Source of the DNA: Alcaligenaceae bacterium SAGV5
GTDB lineage: Bacteria > Pseudomonadota > Gammaproteobacteria > Burkholderiales > Burkholderiaceae_B
NCBI GenBank assembly: GCA_009360345.1
Contig: SPDP01000002.1
Coordinates: 950,058 to 1,014,057 of the forward strand
Reading direction: 5' to 3'
DNA: 64,000 bases
How positions within the stretch are numbered: the first letter of the stretch is position 1; each line of letters starts with the position of its first letter. Below are positions 53,308 to 62,755 of the stretch, piece after piece. A model generated the notes under the pieces. The model worked only from the letters and a program-made list of their open reading frames with translations, ran no database searches and was not told where the DNA came from. The position numbers and the translations under genes were made by a program.

Positions 53308-53722
53308 TGGCGTTTTCGCCGCCGGGCTGGCCGTCGGCGCCCAGCGAAAACACGTCGACGTCGGCGCCGCGTACGCCCGGGTTCAGGTATTGGTACGGAT
53401 TGCCCCAGGGATCGGCGGGGAGGCGGTCGAGGTACTGTTTCCAGTTGGGCGGAACCTGTCCGGTCGCGGGCCGCTCGACCAGGGCGCGCAGGCCTTGCTC
53501 GGTCGTGGGGTAGCGGCCATTGTCGAGACGGTATAACTTCAATGCCTGCATGATGCCGGAAACATCCTGCCGGGCGGCAACGGCCCGGGCCTGATCGGGC
53601 CTGTCGAGCACCCGCGGCACGACCAGCGCCGCCAGGATGCCCAGGATGACCACGACGACCATGATCTCGATCAGGGTAAAGCCGGCCTGGCGCCGGGCGC
53701 GGATAGAGCGTGACCGTGTCAC
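53279..53722 (-). CDS. gspG: Type II secretion major pseudopilin GspG
   Basis: This 147-residue major pseudopilin has G-FTLIEIMVVVVILGILAAL after a short basic leader, and the conserved LYRLDNGRYPTTEQGL and DPWGNPYQY segments that bind calcium in this family. The GTG at 53722 was chosen because GGAG lies eight bases upstream; a longer GTG frame (53755) lacks a ribosome site. First gene of the gsp operon on the minus strand, divergent from gspC. Confidence 0.94.
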   Translation of the reverse strand: MTRSRSIRARRQAGFTLIEIMVVVVILGILAALVVPRVLDRPDQARAVAARQDVSGIMQALKLYRLDNGRYPTTEQGLRALVERPATGQVPPNWKQYLDRLPADPWGNPYQYLNPGVRGADVDVFSLGADGQPGGENANADVGSWDL

Positions 53723-53869
53723 AGCGTAAACTCCGTGTCGTAATTTTTGCGGCACCTATTATCGCTGCTTTAGATGACAATTCATGATGTGGGTATCCCT
53801 GTCATATTCCGCCCGCAAAATGGACCATTTTGACCGGCCGCGCCCAAGCGGCCCCTGCCGGAGCCAGTA

Positions 53870-54304
53870 ATGCGGGTAATCCCCAACCTCCCCCGATTGA
53901 GCACCTTCGTCGCGCTGCTCGTGCTTGCGGCGGGCCTGGGCGTGTGGGGAGCCATCCTGCTCGCGCCGTCTCCGCCGCCCGCTCCCCCCACCGCGGTGGG
54001 CGACGGTGCCCTGCAGACCGACACCGGCCCCGTGGCCGGCTGGTTCGGCACGGGCGCGGGAGCGAAGATCCAGGTGGTCGTGGCGGGCCTCATCGCCGCC
54101 GGGCCCAGCGGCTCGGCGGTCCTGGCCATCGACGGCCGCCCCGCCCGCGCCTATGCCGTCGGCACCCAGCTGGCCGAAGGCGTCACGCTGGCCGAGGTCC
54201 TGGGCGGTGGCGTGGTGCTGGACCAGGGGGGCGAACGCGTCGAAGTCCAGGCCACCAGGCTCCCCCCCGTGGACGGCATCCGCAGCGTCACCGCGCCGCG
54301 CTGA
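53870..54304 (+). CDS. gspC: Type II secretion protein GspC (short form)
   Basis: This 144-residue GspC has a membrane anchor (about residues 11-33) and the homology-region domain (about 55-140, AGLIAAGPSGSAVLAIDGRPARA) that contacts GspD. It is about half the usual GspC length and stops where the PDZ or coiled-coil part would begin. It is transcribed away from gspG, with 147 bp between. Substrate selection may therefore rest on other parts. Confidence 0.87.
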   Translation: MRVIPNLPRLSTFVALLVLAAGLGVWGAILLAPSPPPAPPTAVGDGALQTDTGPVAGWFGTGAGAKIQVVVAGLIAAGPSGSAVLAIDGRPARAYAVGTQLAEGVTLAEVLGGGVVLDQGGERVEVQATRLPPVDGIRSVTAPR

Positions 54305-54345
54305 ACGCGGACCACCACAAAGCGCCAGCCCTCGCCAGCCGTTTG

Positions 54346-54427
54346 TCTAGCCCAGGATGCGGTGGATCCGGCTTTGCCGGTCCACCCGCATCGCCCCCTG
54401 GGGGGCGCGCGTCAGCGCGTAGGGGGG

Positions 54428-54433
<6 letters not shown>
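54346..54433. repeat. Interspersed palindromic element, copy at hpd 3' end
   Basis: It has a long stem (GATGCGGTGGA-t-CCGGC with GCCGGTCCACCCGCATC around TTT, about 54356-54392) followed by the 42-base block 54392-54433 identical to 33489-33530. The block supplies the last codon and stop of hpd (TTG TAG on the minus strand). It lies between convergent gspC and hpd, so it probably terminates both. Confidence 0.85.
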
Positions 54434-55531
<1,098 letters not shown>

Positions 55532-55610
55532 GGTTGTCTCCGCTGTGGCGCTGCGCGCCTGATCGAAAGGGCTGTCAGACGGAATTGTAGGAATGATCGC
55601 GAGGCAAATG

Positions 55611-55658
55611 ATTTCAAATATTGCTCATGAAGGTGATGTTTTTGAAATAAAATTGCTC
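55611..55658. promoter_or_regulatory. Repeated sites between hpd and the Lrp-type gene
   Basis: ATTTCAAA (55611-55618) and TTTGAAAT (55641-55648) are inverted, and ATTGCTC occurs directly at 55620-55626 and 55652-55658, 30-32 bp apart, about three helix turns. The phasing suits a multimeric Lrp-type protein binding one face of the DNA. Confidence 0.5.
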
Positions 55659-55682
55659 TGGATATTCAATTTTTGGTCAATC

Positions 55683-56174
55683 ATGCCCGAAGTCGAATTG
55701 GATCGCACGGATAGGCGGATTCTGGAGGAATTGCAGCGCGACGGCCGGCTGACCAACCAGGAACTGGCCGAACGCGTGGCGCTGTCGCCCAGCCCTTGCC
55801 TGAGGCGGGTCCGGCGCCTGGAGACCACCGGCGTGATCCGGCAGTACGTCGCCATCGTCGATGCCGAGAAAGTGGGGCTGGGTCTCCTGGCCTACGTCAG
55901 CGTGCGGCTCCAGAAGCATGTGGATGGCGGCCATGCGCCCATCGAGCAGTTCGCCCGCGACGTCCTGGGCTGGCCCGAGGTCGTGGCCTGCTACGCGATG
56001 ACGGGCGACATGGACTACCTGCTGCGCGTGCAGGTGGTCGACCTCGCGCATTTCTCGCGTTTTTCCATGGATACCCTGATGAAACATCCGGCGGTCGTGG
56101 ATATGCGTTCCAGCTTCGCGCTCAAGAAAATCAAGGACGTGCCGCAAGCCATCGGTCCGGCGAATCCGCGCTGA
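55683..56174 (+). CDS. Lrp/AsnC-family regulator (hpd-associated)
   Basis: This 163-residue Lrp/AsnC regulator has its helix-turn-helix at about residues 5-60 (DRRILEELQRDGRLTNQELA, then SPSPCLRRVRRLE) and a RAM domain. It is divergent from hpd and probably controls it in response to an aromatic amino acid or its keto acid. It resembles the KynR-like protein at 35203 in layout, but the two are clearly different in sequence. ATG 55683 is the first start after the phased repeats. Confidence 0.88.
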   Translation: MPEVELDRTDRRILEELQRDGRLTNQELAERVALSPSPCLRRVRRLETTGVIRQYVAIVDAEKVGLGLLAYVSVRLQKHVDGGHAPIEQFARDVLGWPEVVACYAMTGDMDYLLRVQVVDLAHFSRFSMDTLMKHPAVVDMRSSFALKKIKDVPQAIGPANPR

Positions 56175-56195
56175 AAAGTACGATAGGATGCAAGC

Positions 56196-56984
56196 ATGAG
56201 TACCGAGGGCAACCAGTTCAAGCTCGATCCCAAGAGCCGGATTTCGCTATATGTGCAGCTGGCCGACGCGCTGCGCAACAAGATCACGTCCGGCGCGTGG
56301 CCGGTCGGCTACCAGCTTCCCCGCTATGAAGTGCTGGCCGAACAGTACCAGGTGGCGCGCATTACCGTCCGCCAGGCCGTGAACGTGCTGGTCCAGGAAA
56401 ACGTGCTGGTCTCGAACCGTGGGCGCGGCACCTTCGTGTGCGAGGTCCCGGGCGCGGCGCCTGGGCATCTGCGCACGCCCATTTCGGGCCTGTCCCCGCG
56501 CGCCGGCGGCTTCTCCATCGTCGTGCACGAGGTGGTGCGCGACGCCGTCCTGCCGCCGGAACTGGTCGCCAGCGGCAGCTTCTACGACTCCTACGTGGAA
56601 GTGATCAAGACGCACGTGCGGGAAGGCAAACCCATCGGGGTCTACAACATGTTCGTGGCGAGCCACCTGTACGCGCGCTTCCCCGACGGGGCCGCGGCCT
56701 CCGAACTGTTGCTGCAGCTCGCCCTGCAGTATGCCGAGGAAGACGTCGACCATTCCTACCAGACCATCAGCATCGAGACGGCCGACGTGGTGCTGGCCAG
56801 GAAGCTCGACTGCCCCTACGGCGCCCCGGTGGCCAAGCTGGTCCGCAAGTTGATGGCCACGGATTCGCGGGTACTGACGGCCGGCATTTCCTACTATCCG
56901 GGCGATGTGTTCCTGATGGACATCGTCATTCCCAAGGACGTGCTGATCGCCCACCGGCCGGCCGCGGTGCTGGCGCCCCGATAG
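56196..56984 (+). CDS. GntR-family regulator (HutC/UTRA type)
   Basis: This 262-residue GntR regulator has its winged helix at about residues 10-75 (QLPRYEVLAEQYQVARITVR, then VLVSNRGRGTFV) and a C-terminal UTRA ligand domain (about 100-255). It is 21 bp after the Lrp-type gene and converges with the CoA-linked degradation operon (7 bp from its last gene). It is a candidate regulator of that operon, but the dyad upstream of the operon is not an evident GntR consensus. Confidence 0.87.
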   Translation: MSTEGNQFKLDPKSRISLYVQLADALRNKITSGAWPVGYQLPRYEVLAEQYQVARITVRQAVNVLVQENVLVSNRGRGTFVCEVPGAAPGHLRTPISGLSPRAGGFSIVVHEVVRDAVLPPELVASGSFYDSYVEVIKTHVREGKPIGVYNMFVASHLYARFPDGAAASELLLQLALQYAEEDVDHSYQTISIETADVVLARKLDCPYGAPVAKLVRKLMATDSRVLTAGISYYPGDVFLMDIVIPKDVLIAHRPAAVLAPR

Positions 56985-56991
56985 CCGTCGT

Positions 56992-57966
56992 TCAGGCCGC
57001 GTCCACCTGCAGCAGCAGCTTGCCGCTGTGGTCGCCTTGCTCCATGTCGCGGTGGGCCTGGCTGGCCTGGGCGAGCGGATAGGTCTGGTGCACCCGGGTC
57101 TGGATGCGGCTGCCCACCAGCGGCCAGACGACCTTCCTGAGCGCCTGCGCGACGAGCGCCTTCCTGGCGGCCGGCAGGGGGCGCATCATGGCGCCGGTCA
57201 CGCGGGCTTCCTTCTGCATGATGGCGCGCAGCGACAATGGCACCGGCGCGGTACCGCCCGACAGGTGCAGGATGCGGCCGCCGTAGGCCAGCGCGGCCAG
57301 ATTCTGCTCCATGTGCCGTCCGCCCGACATGTCGAGGATCACGTCCACCGGCGTGCCGGCTTCCTGCAGCAGCTGCGCGAAGGGTTCGGTCTTGTAATTG
57401 AAGGCGCGGCGCGCGCCCAGGCTCAGCGCCAGGGCGCACTTTTCGGCGCTGCCGCTGGTGGCGTAGACCGGATGGCCCAGCGCCGACAGCAATTGGACGG
57501 CGAACACGCCCACGCCGCTGGTCGCGCCGTGGATGAGCACCGACTCGCCCACCTGCAGCGCCGCCAGGGAAAAGAAGTTGTACCAGGTGGTGAAGGCCGC
57601 CTCGGGCAGGCAGGCGGCCTGCTGCAGCGTCAGGCCGGCGGGAACCGGCAGCACTTGTTGCCAGTGCGTGGCGACATATTCGGCATAGCCGCCGCCGTTG
57701 ACCAGCGCGCACACCTGCATGCCGACTTCCAGCCCGCGCGCCAGCGGTCCCACGGCATGCACCGTGCCGGAGACTTCCAGGCCGGGGATGTCGGATTCGT
57801 GGTCGTTGGGGCCGCGCGAACGCTGGCCGCAGTCGTGGCGGTTGACGCCGGCCCATGCGACCTTGACGACCACTTCGTCGGCGGCCGGCTGAGGGATGTC
57901 GCACCGCGCGGGAACCAGGACCTCGGGCCCGCCGGCCCGCGAAATGATGATCGCGTCTTGCTGCAT
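56992..57966 (-). CDS. Quinone oxidoreductase-like medium-chain dehydrogenase
   Basis: This 324-residue zinc-free MDR family enzyme has the NAD(P) motif HGATSGVG near residue 145 and an N-terminal GroES-like domain. Such enzymes reduce quinones, enones or acyl-CoA-linked double bonds with NADPH. It is the last gene of the five-enzyme operon running from 62587, 23 bp after the CoA-transferase gene. In this operon an enoyl-reductase role is plausible but not shown. Confidence 0.87.
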   Translation of the reverse strand: MQQDAIIISRAGGPEVLVPARCDIPQPAADEVVVKVAWAGVNRHDCGQRSRGPNDHESDIPGLEVSGTVHAVGPLARGLEVGMQVCALVNGGGYAEYVATHWQQVLPVPAGLTLQQAACLPEAAFTTWYNFFSLAALQVGESVLIHGATSGVGVFAVQLLSALGHPVYATSGSAEKCALALSLGARRAFNYKTEPFAQLLQEAGTPVDVILDMSGGRHMEQNLAALAYGGRILHLSGGTAPVPLSLRAIMQKEARVTGAMMRPLPAARKALVAQALRKVVWPLVGSRIQTRVHQTYPLAQASQAHRDMEQGDHSGKLLLQVDAA

Positions 57967-57989
57967 GATGGGAGTCTCGAAATGGGGGG

Positions 57990-59195
57990 TCAGGGGGACA
58001 GCTCGGCTTGCAGTCTATCAAGTTCGTCGTCCCCGCATTGCAGCAGGTCGGCCAGGATCTCCCGCGCCTGGGACCCCAGGCCGGGACTGGGCCGGTAGGG
58101 GGGCGGTTCCTGGTCGAGGAATCGCAGCGGCGTGTCCGGCACCAGGATGCGGCCGTAGGCGGGATGGTCGATGTGGCGCAGCGCGCCGCGCGCATGCAGG
58201 TGCGGGTCGTCCACCACGTCCAGCAGCTCCTGTACCGGCGCGCAGGGCACGGTCCGCGCGCGCAGGCGGGCCAGCAGCTCGGCATTGCCCAGGCGCCGGG
58301 TGACGGCGCCCAGCGCCTCGTCCAGCTCGTCCATGTGGCGCGCGCGCGCATCGCGCGTGGCGTAGCGGGGATCGGCGGCCAGCGCGTCCAGGTCCAGCGC
58401 GGCCACCAGCGCGCGCCAGTGTTTTTCGTTGGTGGTGATGATGGCGACGTGGCCGTCGGCCGATGGATAGACGTTGTAGGGCGCCAACCCCATGCCGCCA
58501 TGCCGGTTGCCGGTGCGCTGCGGCCTGCGGTTGCCGCGGCGCAGTCCGCCCAGGTTGGAGGCCAGCGACGGATAGACCGCCTCCATCATCGAGACCTCCA
58601 CGCGTCCGCCCGCGCCGGTGCGTTCGCGCCGCAGCAGGGCCGTGACGATGGCGCCGTACAGGTGGATGCCCGCCATGAAGTCGCATACGGCCGGGCCGGC
58701 CTTGACCGGATCGCCGTCCGGTTGGCCGGTGCTGCTCAGGACGCCCGACATGGCCTGCACCGCCAGGTCCATGGCGGGGTAGTCGCGATAGGGGCCGGTG
58801 CTGCCGTAGCCGGAGCTCGACGCGTAGATGAGCCGGGGGTTGGCCGCCATCAGCGATTCGGCGCCCAGTCCCAGCCGCTCCATGGCGCTGGGGGTGAAGT
58901 TCTCGACCAGCACGTCGGCGCGGGCGGCCAGCCGCCGCAGCACGGCGCGGCCGGTGTCGGTCTTCAGGTCCAGGCACAGCGAACGCTTGTTGGCGTTGAA
59001 CATGGCGAACGGCACCGTCACCACGTCGTCGGGCAGTGTTTCGCGCTTGCGCAGGTGTTCGCCGCCGGGCGGCTCGATCTTGACGATGTCCGCGCCGGCC
59101 CGCGCCATCAGGAAGGTGGCGTAGGGGCCGTTGTAGATCTGGGTCAGGTCCAGCACCGTGATGCCGGCCAGGGGCTGGGGCATGCCGGCGCCCAC
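57990..59195 (-). CDS. Class III CoA-transferase (CaiB/Frc family)
   Basis: This 401-residue family III CoA-transferase moves CoA between an organic acid and an acyl-CoA. Asp143 in YPAMDLAVQAMSG is the catalytic aspartate, preceded by VLDLTQIYNGPYATF and IVKIEPPGGE. I chose GTG 59195, since AGGAGG lies exactly eight bases upstream; ATG 59183 four codons later and ATG 59276, which overlaps the previous gene, are alternatives. It probably activates the acid handled by this operon. Confidence 0.9.
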   Translation of the reverse strand: MGAGMPQPLAGITVLDLTQIYNGPYATFLMARAGADIVKIEPPGGEHLRKRETLPDDVVTVPFAMFNANKRSLCLDLKTDTGRAVLRRLAARADVLVENFTPSAMERLGLGAESLMAANPRLIYASSSGYGSTGPYRDYPAMDLAVQAMSGVLSSTGQPDGDPVKAGPAVCDFMAGIHLYGAIVTALLRRERTGAGGRVEVSMMEAVYPSLASNLGGLRRGNRRPQRTGNRHGGMGLAPYNVYPSADGHVAIITTNEKHWRALVAALDLDALAADPRYATRDARARHMDELDEALGAVTRRLGNAELLARLRARTVPCAPVQELLDVVDDPHLHARGALRHIDHPAYGRILVPDTPLRFLDQEPPPYRPSPGLGSQAREILADLLQCGDDELDRLQAELSP

Positions 59196-59272
59196 GGGTG
59201 TACCCTCCTGCCGCTGCGCGATATCCTCCCCGTGAGAGGGCGCGCCGCCTCGGGGCGGCCGGGCGCGGGCAC

Positions 59273-59683
59273 TCATGCCTGGCCCCCCTGCCCGGCGGGC
59301 TCGAAGCGCGCCACCGCGTAGTCGTCCTGGGCCTCGATCCGCAGGCGCAGCGGCATGTCGGCGCGCAGCGCCGGTTCGTCGCAAAGAACGTTGGAGATCA
59401 TGCGCGGCCCTTCGTCCAGTTCCACGATGGCCACGTTGTAGGGCACGCGCGATTCGAAGGCCGGATGGTGGGCGCTGCGGTAGAGCACCCAACTGACGAG
59501 GCGGGCGCCGCCGGCCGCGGGCACGAAGCGGACGTCGTCGCTCAGGCAGTGCGGGCAGTGGTCGCGCGCCGGCAGCCAGCGGTGGCCTTGCCCGCATTGC
59601 TGGAACAGCAGCTCGCCGGCCTTCAGGCCATCCCAGAACGGGCGGTTGGTCTCGGTAATGTCGGGCTGGGGAAATTCGGTCAT
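59273..59683 (-). CDS. DUF35/Zn-ribbon OB-fold protein
   Basis: This 136-residue protein has an N-terminal zinc-ribbon (FQQCGQGHRWLPARDHCPHC, residues about 28-47; three Cys and possibly a His) and a C-terminal OB fold. DUF35 proteins are obligate partners of SCP2-thiolase-fold enzymes, for example in Ltp2-type retro-aldolases and acyl-CoA-linked thiolases. It overlaps the thiolase-fold gene by four bases, supporting a complex. Confidence 0.9.
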   Translation of the reverse strand: MTEFPQPDITETNRPFWDGLKAGELLFQQCGQGHRWLPARDHCPHCLSDDVRFVPAAGGARLVSWVLYRSAHHPAFESRVPYNVAIVELDEGPRMISNVLCDEPALRADMPLRLRIEAQDDYAVARFEPAGQGGQA

Positions 59684-60810
59684 GGCTGGCTGCCTAGAAT
59701 GAGCGTGCTGTGGGTGTGCATGGTGCCGCCCTGGTTGCTGACGAGGCAGGTGTCGGCGCCGGGCACCTGCAGCGTGGCCTGCCCGCGGATCTGCCGCACG
59801 CCCTCGATGACCAGCTGCATGCCGGGCATGCCGGTCTCGGACAGCAGGCCGCCGCTGGTGTTGAGCGGCAGGTCGCCGCCGGCCTCGATGCGGCCGTCGG
59901 CGACGAACCGGCCGCCTTCGCCCTTCTTGCAGAAGCCGTAGTCCTCCAGCGTCATCAGCGCGGTGATGGTGAAACAGTCGTAGATCTGAGCGACGTCGAT
60001 GTCCTTGGGCGCGAGGCCGGCCATGGCGAAGGCGGTGCGGCCGGAGACGACCGCCTCGGTCGAAGTGAGCGTGGGCCGCTGCGCCACTTCCCACGAGGTC
60101 TGGCCCTGGCCGAAGCCCAGGATGGGGACGGCGTTCGGCACGCCCAGCGCGCGGGCGCGCGCCGCGCTCATCACGACCACCGCCGCGCCGCCGTCGGAGA
60201 CCAGGCAGCAGTCGTCGCGGCGCAGCGGGTCGATCTGCATGGGCGAGGCCATGTAGTCGTCCAGGGAAATGGCGCCGCGCAATTGCGCGTTGGGATTGGC
60301 CGCGCCGTGGCGCCGGCAGGCCTTGGCGATGGCGCCGAGATCTTCGGGGCGCGTGCCGTGTTCGATCATGTGGCGGCGCTGGATCATCGCGTAGCCGGCG
60401 GCGGTGGAAAACCATCCGTACACGGCGTCGTCGCCGCGCGGCCGCGCGTAGACGGCGCGGTTGCCGGTGCGGGGGTTGTCCGCGTAGCAGACCAGGGCGG
60501 CTTCGCACTGGCCCGCCTCGATCGCCATGACGGCCTGGGAGATCAGCGCCACGTTGGCCGCGCCGCCCTGGTCCCAGGCCCCGCCCAGCTTCGGGCGCAG
60601 GCCCATGGCTTCGGCCAGTTTCTGGCCGTACATGAATTCGCGGGCCGAGGTCGGCACCTTGACGAACAGGGCGTCGATGATGTCCTTGCCGACGTTGGCA
60701 TCGGCCAGTGCGTTGCGGCAGGCCTCGACATTCAGGCTGACGGTCGAGCGGCCGGGCAGCTTGCCGTAGCGGGTGTGGCCGATCCCGGCGATGACGTACT
60801 TTCCTCTCAT
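59680..60810 (-). CDS. SCP2-thiolase-fold protein lacking thiolase residues (retro-aldolase-like)
   Basis: This 376-residue thiolase-fold protein keeps the family frame (VIAGIGHTRYGKLPG start, IYDCFTITALMTLEDYGF near residue 260). The first catalytic Cys is absent (GGAWDQGGAAN) and the usual His segment is replaced (LNTSGGLLSETGMPG). The C-terminal Cys is absent too (VSNQGGTMHTH). These losses are known from Ltp2-type aldolases acting with DUF35. ATG 60810 follows AGGAAA. A retro-aldol cleavage of a hydroxyacyl-CoA made by the hydratase upstream is the best guess. Confidence 0.87.
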   Translation of the reverse strand: MRGKYVIAGIGHTRYGKLPGRSTVSLNVEACRNALADANVGKDIIDALFVKVPTSAREFMYGQKLAEAMGLRPKLGGAWDQGGAANVALISQAVMAIEAGQCEAALVCYADNPRTGNRAVYARPRGDDAVYGWFSTAAGYAMIQRRHMIEHGTRPEDLGAIAKACRRHGAANPNAQLRGAISLDDYMASPMQIDPLRRDDCCLVSDGGAAVVVMSAARARALGVPNAVPILGFGQGQTSWEVAQRPTLTSTEAVVSGRTAFAMAGLAPKDIDVAQIYDCFTITALMTLEDYGFCKKGEGGRFVADGRIEAGGDLPLNTSGGLLSETGMPGMQLVIEGVRQIRGQATLQVPGADTCLVSNQGGTMHTHSTLILGSQP

Positions 60811-60826
60811 GGGGTTTCCTGTGGCG

Positions 60827-61603
60827 TCAGCGCGCATTGAACCGGGCCGGACGCTTTTCCTTGAAGGCCTGGCGGCCTTCGGCGGCGTCTTCGGTGGCCG
60901 ACAGCATGCGGTTGTACAACTGCTCCATGCGCAATCCGACGTTCAGGTCCATGCTGCCCGCGCGCAGGGCCAGTTCCTTGGCGGCCTGCACGGCCAGCGG
61001 GGCATTGGCGGCGATGCGCCCGGCGATTTTCAGGGCCTCGGACATCAACTGCGCGGGCTCGACCTGGCGGTTGATCAGGCCCCAGCGTTCGGCGGTGGCG
61101 GCGTCGAAGGCATCGCCGGTCAGCAGGAACTCCATGGCGATGGCGCGCGGCAACTGCTCGATCACGCGCTGCGTGCCGCCGTTGGCGGCGATCACCCCGC
61201 GCTTGACCTCGGACAGGCCGAAGGTCGCGTGCGGCACGGCCAGGCGGATATCGGTCGCCAGCAGCAGCGTCATGCCGCCGCCCAGGCAATAGCCGTTGAC
61301 CGCGGCGATCACCGGCTTCCACATCTCCAGCCCGCGGTTGAGCAGCATGCCCTGCTGGGTCAGCCAGAACTCCGACAGCTGGGGCGGATTGCCGATGAAG
61401 GTCTTGAGGTCGGCGCCCGTGCTGAAGGATTTCTCGCCGGCGCCGGTGATGACGATGGCGCGCACGTCGGTGTCGTCGCGCATTTGCGCCCAGGCGTCGG
61501 ACAGGCCCCGATAGTGCTCCGCGTCCATGGCGTTGAGCTTCTCGGGACGATTGATGGTGATGATGCCGACCCCGCGGTCGGTCTTCTGGGTGTCGATGGA
61601 CAT
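60827..61603 (-). CDS. Enoyl-CoA hydratase/isomerase
   Basis: This 258-residue crotonase-family enzyme has the oxyanion loops (GEKSFSTGADLKTF and GGGMTLLLATDIRLA) and both catalytic glutamates (Glu in FGLSEVKRG and in AIAMEFLLTG). It adds water to an enoyl-CoA. In this operon it would make the beta-hydroxyacyl-CoA for the thiolase-fold protein. It lies 16 bp before that gene and 18 bp after the Bug gene. Confidence 0.93.
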   Translation of the reverse strand: MSIDTQKTDRGVGIITINRPEKLNAMDAEHYRGLSDAWAQMRDDTDVRAIVITGAGEKSFSTGADLKTFIGNPPQLSEFWLTQQGMLLNRGLEMWKPVIAAVNGYCLGGGMTLLLATDIRLAVPHATFGLSEVKRGVIAANGGTQRVIEQLPRAIAMEFLLTGDAFDAATAERWGLINRQVEPAQLMSEALKIAGRIAANAPLAVQAAKELALRAGSMDLNVGLRMEQLYNRMLSATEDAAEGRQAFKEKRPARFNAR

Positions 61604-61621
61604 GGATGCTCCGGGGGGGGG

Positions 61622-62587
61622 TTACTCGGGCTGGATGCCGGCTTTCTGGATGATCGAACCCCAGCGGCGGTTCTCCGAGTCCATGAAGTCGGCCAGTTCC
61701 TGGCGGCTGGTCCCCAGCGGCACCGCGTCCGATTCCAGGAAGTTGCGCTTCACGGTTTCGGTGCGCAGCGCATCGCGGAAGAGCTGGTTCAGGCGATCGA
61801 CCACGGGATCGGGCGTGTCGCGCGGCGCCAGCACGACCAGCCACGAGCCCAGGTTGAAGTCCGCCAACCCGCTCTCTATAAGAGTGGGGGTTTCCTGCAG
61901 GTTGGGGGTGCGGGCCCGCCCGGTGGTCGCGATCGCCCGTACCTTGCCGCCCCGGATCAAGGGGGTGGCCGAGGTCGAGTCGGCGAAGATCAGGTCGATC
62001 CGCCCGCCGATCAGGTCGCCGATGGCCAGCGGGTTGCCCTTGTAGGGCACGTAGAGCATGTCGACGTGCTCGAGCTGCTTATAGAGTTCGGCGGCCACCC
62101 GCGAAGACGAGTTGCCGCTGCCGAAGGCCAGCGGTGTCTTGGCGGCGCGCGCGGCGCGGGTCAGGTCGGCGGCGCTGCGGATCGGCGAGTCGGCCCGTAC
62201 CAGCAGCACCAGGGGGCCCTCCTTGAGCAAGGTGATGCCCTTGAAGTCCTGGACCGGGTCGTAGGGCGTGCGTTTGAACAGGAACTTGTTGGCCACGTGC
62301 GTATTGCTGGTCAGCAGCAGCGTGTAGCCGTCGGCCGGGGCGCGCATGACCTCTTCGGTGGCGATGAAGCCGTTGGCTCCCGCCTTGTTCTCCACGACCA
62401 CCGTCTGCCCGGTGGCCCTGGTGATCTCCTGCGCCAGCACGCGGGCCGATCCGTCGGTGCCGCTGCCGGGCGGGAAGGGCACCAGGATGCGGATCTGGCG
62501 TTGGGGGAAATCGGCGGCGTGCGCCGCTGCGCCGGCACACGCGGCGACGGCGGCGATGCCCGCATACAGGACCTGGCGTATCCTCAC
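61622..62587 (-). CDS. Bug/TctC-family periplasmic substrate-binding protein
   Basis: This 321-residue Bug receptor begins with GTG at 62587, six bases after GAGGAG. It has a signal peptide ending AHA-A, then PFPPGSGTDGSAR and NKAGANGFIAT. First gene of the CoA-linked degradation operon, so it likely binds the acid degraded by it. Its promoter region contains the CCTAAAAG/CTTTTAGG dyad. Confidence 0.9.
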   Translation of the reverse strand: MRIRQVLYAGIAAVAACAGAAAHAADFPQRQIRILVPFPPGSGTDGSARVLAQEITRATGQTVVVENKAGANGFIATEEVMRAPADGYTLLLTSNTHVANKFLFKRTPYDPVQDFKGITLLKEGPLVLLVRADSPIRSAADLTRAARAAKTPLAFGSGNSSSRVAAELYKQLEHVDMLYVPYKGNPLAIGDLIGGRIDLIFADSTSATPLIRGGKVRAIATTGRARTPNLQETPTLIESGLADFNLGSWLVVLAPRDTPDPVVDRLNQLFRDALRTETVKRNFLESDAVPLGTSRQELADFMDSENRRWGSIIQKAGIQPE

Positions 62588-62612
62588 GGAAGTCTCCTCG
62601 TTTTTAATAAGA

Positions 62613-62640
62613 CCTAAAAGACTATATATGGACTTTTAGG
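62613..62640. promoter_or_regulatory. 8-bp inverted repeat upstream of the CoA-linked operon
   Basis: CCTAAAAG (62613-62620) and CTTTTAGG (62633-62640) are perfect inverted arms 12 bp apart around an AT-rich centre (ACTATATATGGA). It lies 25 bp before the start of the Bug gene and probably overlaps the promoter. The bound regulator is unknown. Confidence 0.6.
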
Positions 62641-62711
62641 CTTTTAAAACGAATGAATTCCTAGTGGAAACCCTGGGTTGGCCAACTCGAGTACCGCGCG
62701 GGGAGGCTGAG

Positions 62712-62740
62712 TTGACTTTCCTTTTTGGCTCCTTCATAAT
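62712..62740 (+). promoter_or_regulatory. Strong promoter of the tRNA-tuf operon
   Basis: TTGACT (62712-62717) and CATAAT (62735-62740) with a 17-bp spacer, followed by a GC-containing stretch up to the tRNA start at 62756. Near-consensus and the best promoter match in the window. Confidence 0.8.
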
Positions 62741-62755
62741 CTTTCGTTCCCCGGC

